From assembly GCF_003384035.1 (NCBI RefSeq), contig NZ_QQAK01000017.1:120316-184315 (forward strand): a DNA stretch of 64,000 nucleotides, in the 5' to 3' direction. A model generated the notes under the pieces. It saw only the letters and a list, made by a program, of their open reading frames with translations. It had not been told where the DNA came from and searched no databases. Below, piece by piece: positions 57,455 through 64,000 of this stretch. Every line of letters starts with the position of its first letter. The first letter of the stretch is position 1. A program made the translations under genes and the position numbers. This stretch comes from Sporosarcina sp. BI001-red. Lineage in GTDB: Bacteria; Bacillota; Bacilli; Bacillales_A; Planococcaceae.

Positions 57455-58648
57455 ATGTCAGTATCTCAACAAGTGATTGAACAAACGAATAAGTATGGTG
57501 CACCAAACTATCATCCACTACCAATTGTTATCTCAGAAGCAGAAGGTGTATGGGTAAAAGATCCAGAAGGTAACAAATATATGGACATGCTCTCTGCGTA
57601 CTCTGCAGTGAACCAAGGACACCGTCACCCTAAAATTATTCAAGCACTTAAAGACCAGGCAGACAAAGTTACTCTTACATCCCGTGCTTTCCATAGCGAT
57701 CAATTAGGACCTTGGTATGAAAAAATCACTGAACTATCAGGTAAAGAAATGGCGTTGCCAATGAATACGGGTGCTGAAGCTGTAGAAACAGCAATTAAAG
57801 CTGCACGTCGTTGGGCATATGATGTTAAAGGCGTTGAAGACAACAAAGCAGAAATCATTGGCTGTGAAGGGAACTTCCACGGACGTACGATGGGCGCGGT
57901 ATCCCTTTCTTCAGATCCAGAATATAAGCGTGGTTTCGGTCCGTTGCTTCCAGGTATCAAACTAGTTCCTTATGGTGACTTTGATGCACTAGAAAAAGCA
58001 ATTACGCCGAATACAGCGGCGTTCATCATCGAGCCAATTCAAGGGGAAGCTGGAATTATCATTCCTCCAGCGGGTTACCTGAAAAAAGCGCGCGAACTAT
58101 GTAAAGAAAATAACGTTCTATTCATTGCTGACGAAATCCAAGCAGGTCTTTGCCGTACTGGTAAAATGTTTGCATGTGAGTGGGATGACATTAACCCGGA
58201 TATGTATATCCTCGGTAAAGCACTAGGTGGCGGAGTATTCCCGATCTCTTGTGTAGTGGCTGACAAAGAAGTACTTGAAGTATTTAACCCTGGTTCACAC
58301 GGATCCACATTTGGTGGGAACCCAATGGCTTGTGCGGTTTCGATTGCATCTTTAGAAGTACTAGAAAACGAGAAACTTGCAGATAAGTCACTTGAACTTG
58401 GTAACTACTTCAAAGAAGAACTTGAAAAAATCGAAAATGAAGTGATTACAGAAGTTCGAGGTCGCGGTCTGTTCATCGGAATGCAGTTAACTGTTGAGGC
58501 TCGTCCTTACTGTGAGAAGCTCAAAGAACTTGGATTGCTTTGTAAAGAAACGCATGATACAGTAATTCGTTTTGCTCCACCACTCGTTATTACTAAAGAA
58601 GAACTTGATTGGGCACTTGAAAAAATCAAAAGCGTTTTCGCTAACTAA
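57455..58648 (+). CDS. rocD: Ornithine aminotransferase
   Basis: A 397-residue class III aminotransferase that converts ornithine and 2-oxoglutarate to glutamate semialdehyde and glutamate. Marks are the substrate segment [38 protein letters not shown] and the PLP lysine K255 in [11 protein letters not shown] follows GAGGAGGG. It lies 72 bp after rocA, in the same transcription direction, and feeds its product to RocA. Confidence 0.96.
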   Translation: MSVSQQVIEQTNKYGAPNYHPLPIVISEAEGVWVKDPEGNKYMDMLSAYSAVNQGHRHPKIIQALKDQADKVTLTSRAFHSDQLGPWYEKITELSGKEMALPMNTGAEAVETAIKAARRWAYDVKGVEDNKAEIIGCEGNFHGRTMGAVSLSSDPEYKRGFGPLLPGIKLVPYGDFDALEKAITPNTAAFIIEPIQGEAGIIIPPAGYLKKARELCKENNVLFIADEIQAGLCRTGKMFACEWDDINPDMYILGKALGGGVFPISCVVADKEVLEVFNPGSHGSTFGGNPMACAVSIASLEVLENEKLADKSLELGNYFKEELEKIENEVITEVRGRGLFIGMQLTVEARPYCEKLKELGLLCKETHDTVIRFAPPLVITKEELDWALEKIKSVFAN

Positions 58649-58729
58649 AAATTCTTTCCAATTTCGTTGTTCAATATGATACTATGAGTAAGGAAAAAAC
58701 ATTATTAAACAAAGAGGCGAGCCATTACA

Positions 58730-59974
58730 ATGACTGAAAACCTGAATCTGTTCACATCGACACAAGTTGTTATTAAAGAAGCACTTGAAAAGCTGGGCTA
58801 CGATGAAGGAATGTATGAACTTCTGAAAGAACCAATGCGCATGACGGAAGTACGTATCCCGATTAAGATGGACGATGGAAAAGTAAAAGTCTTCACTGGA
58901 TTCCGCGGCCAGCATAACGACGCTGTCGGACCAACAAAAGGCGGAGTACGTTTCCACCCAGATGTTACTTTAGATGAAGTGCGTGCACTTTCCATGTGGA
59001 TGACACTTAAAGCTGGTATCGTAGACCTACCATACGGCGGCGGTAAAGGCGGCATCATATGTGATCCGCGTGAAATGTCTATGGATGAATTGGAAAAACT
59101 AAGTCGCGGATATGTCCGTGCGTTGTCTCAGGTTATGGGACCAACAAAAGACATTCCAGCACCTGACGTTTTCACAAACTCACAAATTATGGCGTGGATG
59201 ATGGATGAGTACAGCAGAATTGATGAGTTCAACTCACCAGGCTTCATAACAGGAAAGCCAATCGTTCTCGGTGGTTCACAAGGTCGTGACCGTGCAACTG
59301 CTGAAGGCGTAACAATTATAATTAATGAAGCAGCTAAACGCCGTGGTATTGATATGAAAGGCGCTCGCGTTGTTATCCAAGGATTTGGTAATGCAGGTAG
59401 CTTCCTTTCTAAATTCCTACATGATGCAGGTGCTAAAGTAATCGGTATATCTGATGCTTATGGTGCATTACATGATCCAGATGGCTTAGATATCGATTAC
59501 TTACTCGATCGTCGTGATAGTTTTGGAACAGTAACTACTTTGTTCGAAAACACATTGACGAACCAAGAGTTGCTTGAATTGGATTGCGATATCCTCGTTC
59601 CAGCAGCTATCGAAAACCAAATTACAGAACACAATGCGAATAACATTAAAGCTTCAATTGTTGTGGAAGCAGCAAATGGTCCAACGACAAGTGAAGCAAC
59701 GAGAATTCTGTCTGAACGTGGCATCCTTCTTGTTCCCGACGTACTTGCTAGTGCAGGTGGCGTAACTGTATCTTACTTTGAATGGGTTCAGAACAACATG
59801 GGTTACTATTGGTCAGAAGAAGAAGTTCGCGAAAAAATGACGTTGAAAATGGTTACTGCATTTGAAAACGTCTACTCTGTATCGACTACGCGAGGCATCG
59901 ACATGCGTCTTGCAGCTTATATGATTGGTATCCGTAAAACAGCGGAAGCATCACGTTTCCGCGGATGGGCTTAA
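58730..59974 (+). CDS. rocG: NAD-specific glutamate dehydrogenase (RocG/GudB type)
   Basis: A 414-residue enzyme that deaminates glutamate to 2-oxoglutarate and ammonia. Marks are KGGVRFHPDVT, PYGGGKGGI (catalytic lysine in the glycine-rich loop), PAPDVFTN and the nucleotide fold VVIQGFGNAGSF. RocG and GudB cannot be told apart by eye; the location after rocAD favours a catabolic role. Whether it shares the roc transcript is open: an 81-bp gap precedes it, with no terminator. Confidence 0.95.
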   Translation: MTENLNLFTSTQVVIKEALEKLGYDEGMYELLKEPMRMTEVRIPIKMDDGKVKVFTGFRGQHNDAVGPTKGGVRFHPDVTLDEVRALSMWMTLKAGIVDLPYGGGKGGIICDPREMSMDELEKLSRGYVRALSQVMGPTKDIPAPDVFTNSQIMAWMMDEYSRIDEFNSPGFITGKPIVLGGSQGRDRATAEGVTIIINEAAKRRGIDMKGARVVIQGFGNAGSFLSKFLHDAGAKVIGISDAYGALHDPDGLDIDYLLDRRDSFGTVTTLFENTLTNQELLELDCDILVPAAIENQITEHNANNIKASIVVEAANGPTTSEATRILSERGILLVPDVLASAGGVTVSYFEWVQNNMGYYWSEEEVREKMTLKMVTAFENVYSVSTTRGIDMRLAAYMIGIRKTAEASRFRGWA

Positions 59975-59981
59975 CCAACAA

Positions 59982-60020
59982 AAAAGAGCACCCCTTTATT
60001 ATAAAGGGGTGCTCTTTTTG
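59982..60020 (+). terminator. Terminator after rocG
   Basis: AAAAAGAGCACCCCTTTA / TAAAGGGGTGCTCTTTTT. Confidence 0.95.
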
Positions 60021-60098
60021 ATTCGCCGTATGGGCAGAACAGTTGCATCACAAACAGACGTAAAACATAATAGAGGTAGTCTGAGGAGGCGATGAGTT

Positions 60099-61262
60099 TT
60101 GGATAACTTCGTATTTCAAAATCCTGTGAAATTGTTATTTGGTAAAGGACAAGTGTCGAACTTGGCAGAAGAGCTTAAAAAATATGGAAATAGTGTTCTT
60201 GTAGTATATGGTGGAGGAAGCATTAAAAAGAACGGTGTATATGAAGACGTTATGAACGTATTGAAAGAAGGGGGACTCACTGTTCATGAATTTGGTGGAG
60301 TGGAGCCTAACCCTAGACTTTCAACTGCAATTGCAGCGGCTGAATTATGTAAACGTGAGAACATAGATGTAATCATAGCTGTTGGCGGCGGTTCAGTCAT
60401 TGACTGTACGAAGCTAATCGCGTGTGCAGCAAAATATGATGGCAATCCATGGGACTTTGTTGTGCGTAAAGCGGTACCTCAAGATGCCCTTCCGTTTGGT
60501 ACGGTATTGACGTTGTCTGCAACAAGTTCAGAGATGAATGCAGGTTCTGTTATTACTAATGAGGAAACTCAAGAAAAGTATGGATGGGGAACACCATTTA
60601 ACTTCCCTAAATTCTCGATTTTGGATCCGACGTATACGATGTCAGTTCCGAAGGATCAAACAGTAAACGGAATTGTAGATACGATGTCGCATATCTTTGA
60701 AGAATACTTCAATGAGTCATCGAATACTCCGTTCCAAGATGAAATGTGCGAAAGTGCTCTCCGTACATTGATTGCTACAGGTGCTGAAGTCGTGAATCAT
60801 CCAAATGACTATGAGTTAAGAGCAACTATGATGCTGGCAGGTGTATGGGGCTTGAATGGCTTCTTACGCATGGGTTATGCAGGTGACTGGGGGACTCATG
60901 AGATTGAGCACGCGGTATCAGCAGTCTATGATATCCCTCATGCGGGTGGACTGTCTATCCTATTCCCAGAGTGGATGCGTTATACGATGCATTTGAACCC
61001 AAAACGTTATGCACAGTTAGCTGTTAAAGCGTTAGGTGTAGATCCAGAAGGCAAGACAGATGAAGAAACGGCATTAGAAGGCATTGTTAAACTAGAGGAA
61101 TTCTGGTCATCGATCGGAGCGCCACGTAAACTTGCAGATTTCGATATCGATAACTCGAAAATTGAACTGATGGCTGAGAAAGCTGCTTCAAGAGGACCGC
61201 TTGGTAACTTTGCGAAGCTTGGTAAAAACGATGTCGTTCAAATTTTAACGAATTCATTGTAA
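60099..61262 (+). CDS. yugJ: Iron-containing alcohol dehydrogenase (butanol dehydrogenase type, YugJ-like)
   Basis: A 387-residue group III alcohol dehydrogenase. The nucleotide segment [14 protein letters not shown] and [15 protein letters not shown] lie in the N-terminal half; the metal site is built from D and H residues in [14 protein letters not shown] and [25 protein letters not shown]. It should reduce aldehydes with NAD(P)H. The start is TTG at 60099, 9 bp after GAGGAGG. Confidence 0.92.
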   Translation: MDNFVFQNPVKLLFGKGQVSNLAEELKKYGNSVLVVYGGGSIKKNGVYEDVMNVLKEGGLTVHEFGGVEPNPRLSTAIAAAELCKRENIDVIIAVGGGSVIDCTKLIACAAKYDGNPWDFVVRKAVPQDALPFGTVLTLSATSSEMNAGSVITNEETQEKYGWGTPFNFPKFSILDPTYTMSVPKDQTVNGIVDTMSHIFEEYFNESSNTPFQDEMCESALRTLIATGAEVVNHPNDYELRATMMLAGVWGLNGFLRMGYAGDWGTHEIEHAVSAVYDIPHAGGLSILFPEWMRYTMHLNPKRYAQLAVKALGVDPEGKTDEETALEGIVKLEEFWSSIGAPRKLADFDIDNSKIELMAEKAASRGPLGNFAKLGKNDVVQILTNSL

Positions 61263-61264
61263 TA

Positions 61265-61314
61265 AGAAAAGCGCGAGCCAACTGACTTGATTCAGTTGAG
61301 GCTTGCGCTTTTTT
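61265..61314. terminator. Bidirectional terminator between yugJ and the CDF gene
   Basis: AAAAGCGC-AGCC-AACTGA / TCAGTT-GGCT-GCGCTTTTTT. Confidence 0.92.
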
Positions 61315-61315
61315 G

Positions 61316-62314
61316 TTATTCAGGAAGCTTATTTCGATTTTCTGTGAGATTTGAACTGTTGGTGCCTGTCCATGATTCAACTCCATCATCGCCGACTAAT
61401 GAAATGATGACGTCTTGAATACCTTTCTGATTCAGAATAGTCGTCAATAGTCGATCTTTAACTTTTAGTACGTATTCAACTGTATGTGTAGTTGCAACCT
61501 CAGCTATGATTTCCACATGCAGAAATTCTCCTTCTTTCACAACCTCGACTCGTTGAATATCCACAATGTCAGGATCTTCTACTAGTAGATGAGCAATATG
61601 TGCAAGCATTTCTTCATCAGTTTCTCCGATAGCCCCTCGTGCATTTTCAAGGAACACTTTACCGACAACATAAAACATCATGACACCAATGATAATCGAA
61701 ACAATACCTTCAGCTGCGAACCAGCCGAAGAAATGGGCGAGTAAAACAGCAATAAATGCAATTAAACCTCCACTTGTCGCCACTAAGTCTTCCATGAATA
61801 CTAACTTAGTTGGAGGTTTTGCCTTTTTGAGGTACGTAAAGCTTTTAAGGAAAGAGGATAAGCCAGCATGTTTTATCCCAGCATCATGAAAGATTTCTTT
61901 TGAAGCCTTATAAAGAACAAAGGACTCTAACACAATCCCGATTCCGAGAACCCCAAGGTTAATCCACAATCCACCACTTTCTGATGGGTGAAGGATATGA
62001 TGAATTCCTCCAATTATCGTTTCATATGAAAGAATCGCTACAATCAAAACGGCTCCAAGACAAACAAGATTAACAATCCTGCCAAAACCATTCGGGTACT
62101 TCGGAGTTGGTGCTTTTTTTGAAAGGGCAGAACCAACGTAAACAAATAATTGGTTTGCGGCATCTCCGATAGAGTGCATCATCTCGGCAAACATGGCAAC
62201 GTTGCCTGTTAAAAAGAACGCTCCCGCTTTCAAAACGGCGATAATAACATTAACGATGGCGGCTAAAAGAGCAGCCTTGTTACCATTTTTTAAAAGTTTA
62301 ATCCAATTTGTCAT
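61316..62314 (-). CDS. Cation diffusion facilitator transporter (ZnT9-like branch)
   Basis: A 332-residue CDF protein with six membrane segments and a C-terminal cytoplasmic domain. The first metal half-site is FAEMMHSIGDAANQ, with the usual HSxxD. The second half-site, normally HxxxD in helix 5, reads FMEDLVATSGG, the pattern of the ZnT9/SLC30A9 branch, in which classical zinc transport is in doubt. Metal specificity is therefore uncertain. ATG follows AAAGGAGA. Confidence 0.9.
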   Translation of the reverse strand: MTNWIKLLKNGNKAALLAAIVNVIIAVLKAGAFFLTGNVAMFAEMMHSIGDAANQLFVYVGSALSKKAPTPKYPNGFGRIVNLVCLGAVLIVAILSYETIIGGIHHILHPSESGGLWINLGVLGIGIVLESFVLYKASKEIFHDAGIKHAGLSSFLKSFTYLKKAKPPTKLVFMEDLVATSGGLIAFIAVLLAHFFGWFAAEGIVSIIIGVMMFYVVGKVFLENARGAIGETDEEMLAHIAHLLVEDPDIVDIQRVEVVKEGEFLHVEIIAEVATTHTVEYVLKVKDRLLTTILNQKGIQDVIISLVGDDGVESWTGTNSSNLTENRNKLPE

Positions 62315-62506
62315 GAATATGTTCTCCTTTGGAAGCTAGAATAGATGAGTCGTTTGATTTTACCTTAGTTCGTTGGGGATTAGCTAGAAAAGTAATAGAA
62401 ACATGCCAAATGCCGAATCTTTAGAACGGTCTTGTCTGATATACTATATGCTATATCCAGAAAGAAACTATTGTAACTAACAATAGAAGGAAGGTGATGT
62501 GTTTTC

Positions 62507-63391
62507 ATGAATAAACCAGCCATACACCCAGCCATCCCCATCATTATAGGGGTTATCTCGGTTGCGTTGTCAGCAATTTTTGTGAAATTGGTATCTGCTG
62601 AGGCAGGGGTTACTGCATTTTATAGAATGTTTTTCTCAGTCCTCTTTATGTTGCCGATTTTCTTATTGAAATACAGAAAAGAAATTACGTTGCTGAACAG
62701 ACGAGATTGGATATTTTCTACTCTTGCAGGTGTATTTTTAGCGTTCCACTTTATCTTTTGGTTTGAATCTCTGAATTATACATCCGTAGCAAGTTCTACA
62801 GTGTTAGTAACACTGCAACCTATATTTGCATTCGCGGGTACATACTTTTTCTTTAAAGAAAGATTGTCCTTTAAAACTATATTATCTGCAGTTGTTGCAA
62901 TATCGGGGAGTGTCATTATTAGTTTCGGCGACTTCCAACTTGGTGGTACTGCATTTTATGGAGATATCCTTGCGCTGATCGGTTGTGCGTTGATTACAGC
63001 GTACTTATTGTTCGGCCAAGACGTTCGCCAAAGATTGTCCCTGATTACTTATACATTTGTAGTTTACTCTATCAGCTCAATTACTCTTTTCTTCTATGTA
63101 TTCATAAAAGGGGAGTCATTCGGTCCTCATTCGCAATCAGACTGGATGTGGTTCATACTTTTAGCGCTTATTCCCAACTTACTTGGCCATACTCTTTTTA
63201 ACTGGGCAATTCGATGGGTGAGTACGAATGCAATTTCTATTGCGATTCTTTTTGAACCTGTTGGCGCATCTGTCTTAGCGTATTACATCTTCAATGAGAG
63301 TTTATCAACAGCCCAAATCATAGGTGGAATCGTTGTATTACTAGGGATTTTGCTTTTCGTTGTAGGTGGCCGAAAAAAAACTCCTAATTAA
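62507..63391 (+). CDS. EamA/DMT-family permease
   Basis: A 294-residue protein with ten membrane segments and the two-fold EamA repeat (PF00892): repeat 1 with FHFIFWFESLNYTSVASSTVLVTLQPIFAF, repeat 2 with LLGHTLFNWAIRWVSTNAISIAILFEPVGASVLAYYIFNE. These proteins export metabolites or amino acids; the substrate is unknown. ATG follows GGAAGGTGAT. No terminator is evident before the rRNA promoters. Confidence 0.9.
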   Translation: MNKPAIHPAIPIIIGVISVALSAIFVKLVSAEAGVTAFYRMFFSVLFMLPIFLLKYRKEITLLNRRDWIFSTLAGVFLAFHFIFWFESLNYTSVASSTVLVTLQPIFAFAGTYFFFKERLSFKTILSAVVAISGSVIISFGDFQLGGTAFYGDILALIGCALITAYLLFGQDVRQRLSLITYTFVVYSISSITLFFYVFIKGESFGPHSQSDWMWFILLALIPNLLGHTLFNWAIRWVSTNAISIAILFEPVGASVLAYYIFNESLSTAQIIGGIVVLLGILLFVVGGRKKTPN

Positions 63392-63404
63392 TTTTAAAAA
63401 AAGC

Positions 63405-63434
63405 TTGCAAACTATATGTTAAGTGTTGTATATT
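63405..63434 (+). promoter_or_regulatory. rRNA operon promoter P1 (candidate)
   Basis: TTGCAA and TATATT with an 18-bp spacer, about 440 bp before 16S rRNA. Confidence 0.5.
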
Positions 63435-63500
63435 ATTACTTGTCCTTCGGAACACGCTTTATCGGTTTCAAAGGCAAGTAATACTTTTTCAAAAAAGTTG

Positions 63501-63529
63501 TTGACACGATGATTACACCATGTTATGAT
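63501..63529 (+). promoter_or_regulatory. rRNA operon promoter P2
   Basis: A consensus TTGACA and TATGAT with an exact 17-bp spacer. Transcription should start near 63536 and run through a 340-nt leader to 16S rRNA. Confidence 0.85.
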
Positions 63530-63576
63530 GTAAGAGTTGCTGAAACAACAGCAAGCGAATAACATTAACAACATGA

Positions 63577-63592
63577 ACCTTGAAAACTGAAC
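63577..63592 (+). promoter_or_regulatory. rRNA leader motif (boxA-like)
   Basis: ACCTTGAAAACTGAAC is the conserved motif found before and between rRNA genes of Bacillales, proposed to act in antitermination. Confidence 0.4.
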
Positions 63593-63748
63593 AGCAAAAT
63601 GTCAACGAAATATCGTTTGGGAAACCGGTTCTGCCGGTGGAACAAACACAAACAGATCTTAACTGATCTGATAGACATCTTAAATGATGCCAGTACGAAT
63701 TGAGCAATCAATTCTCTTTTACAATCTATTCATTTGATGAGTGATTGT

Positions 63749-63872
63749 CTGAGTGGTGAGGTAAGGTGCAGCGCTAGGAAGCGAACGAACGAGGAAGGGA
63801 GCGTACTTAGGTACGTGACCGACCGAGAGAGTGAAGCTGACGACGTGATGTGCCTTGCATCGCCGCTCAGAA
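63749..63872 (+). other. Long pre-16S leader hairpin
   Basis: CTGAGTGG..GGTGCA (63749-63770) pairs with a run ending CGCCGCTCAG (about 63846-63872) over some 26 positions with few mismatches and several G-T pairs; the loop holds a smaller CGTAC/GTACG stem. It ends just before the mature 16S 5' end and is a likely RNase processing site. A spurious reading frame covers it. Confidence 0.7.
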
Positions 63873-63874
63873 CT

Positions 63875-64000
63875 TATGGAGAGTTTGATCCTGGCTCAGG
63901 ACGAACGCTGGCGGCATGCCTAATACATGCAAGTCGAGCGAATCACTAGGAGCTTGCTCCTTTTGATTAGCGGCGGACGGGTGAGTAACACGTGGGCAAC
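63875..64000 (+). rRNA. 16S ribosomal RNA, 5' end (partial)
   Basis: GGAGAGTTTGATCCTGGCTC, the universal 16S 5' region, then GACGAACGCTGGCGGCATGC, CATGCAAGTCGAGCG and AGCGGCGGACGGGTGAGTAAC. The gene continues beyond the window. The exact mature 5' end is estimated from the usual position a few bases before GGAGAG. Confidence 0.97.

Noticed and set aside
63734..63949. 71-residue frame before and into 16S rRNA
   Set aside because: It runs through the rRNA leader and into the 16S gene itself.

Overview
The window comes from a low-to-moderate GC, endospore-forming member of the Firmicutes (Bacillota), most likely a Planococcaceae species close to Sporosarcina. The evidence is strong GGAGG-type ribosome binding sites, frequent TTG and GTG starts, a sporulation gene (yunB), a leaderless CwlC-like amidase, a full nickel urease locus, and gene order that follows the Bacillus subtilis blocks yun / lipA-yut / yum-yui / mrp / pbpD-yuxJ / patB-yugE-yugI-yugJ. 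The organism name is an inference. I see no insertion sequence, prophage, CRISPR array or tRNA.

Layout. 1-0.9 kb: 3' part of a dicarboxylate/amino-acid symporter. 1.2-6.4 kb: sufCDSUB, the Fe-S cluster assembly operon. 6.7-11.5 kb: five-gene ABC importer of the peptide/nickel family, then a small unknown gene. 11.9-12.8 kb (minus): urea transporter, divergent from ureABCEFGD (13.2-18.1 kb). Together these three blocks supply nickel, urea and the enzyme with its maturation proteins. 18.3-23 kb: amidase, DUF72 protein, TauE-type permease, metallophosphoesterase, YunB. 23-25 kb: lysine riboswitch driving an NhaC-family transporter. 25-29.8 kb: livKHMGF branched-chain amino acid importer. 30-38 kb: lipA, yutD, yutE, yutF and a redox/Fe-S group (yuzB, yutJ, yuzD, yutI, DUF2225, yutM, ndh, yuiB). 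38.5-41.5 kb: yuiD, pepA, and a 507-bp tandem duplication carrying two glycine-rich genes and a pepA fragment. 41.5-47.3 kb (minus): complete mrpABCDEFG Na+/H+ antiporter. 47.4-54.4 kb: yufK, class A PBP, MFS exporter, cyclophilin lipoprotein, patB, yugE, yugI. 54.4-60 kb: regulator divergent from rocA-rocD plus glutamate dehydrogenase, which take ornithine to 2-oxoglutarate. 60-63.4 kb: alcohol dehydrogenase, CDF transporter, EamA permease. 63.4-64 kb: rRNA promoters, leader and the first ~125 nt of 16S rRNA.

Most notable signals: (1) the divergent roc regulator looks like a sigma-54 activator but has lost the GAFTGA loop, Walker B acids and arginine finger, and faces paired 17-bp palindromes with no -24/-12 promoter in sight; (2) a densely structured, unassigned ~230-nt leader before lipA; (3) the tandem duplication next to pepA; (4) a terminator hairpin that contains the yunB ribosome binding site; (5) a lysine riboswitch on an NhaC-family gene, pointing to lysine as substrate; (6) a HepT-fold protein (YutE) with its catalytic motif eroded.
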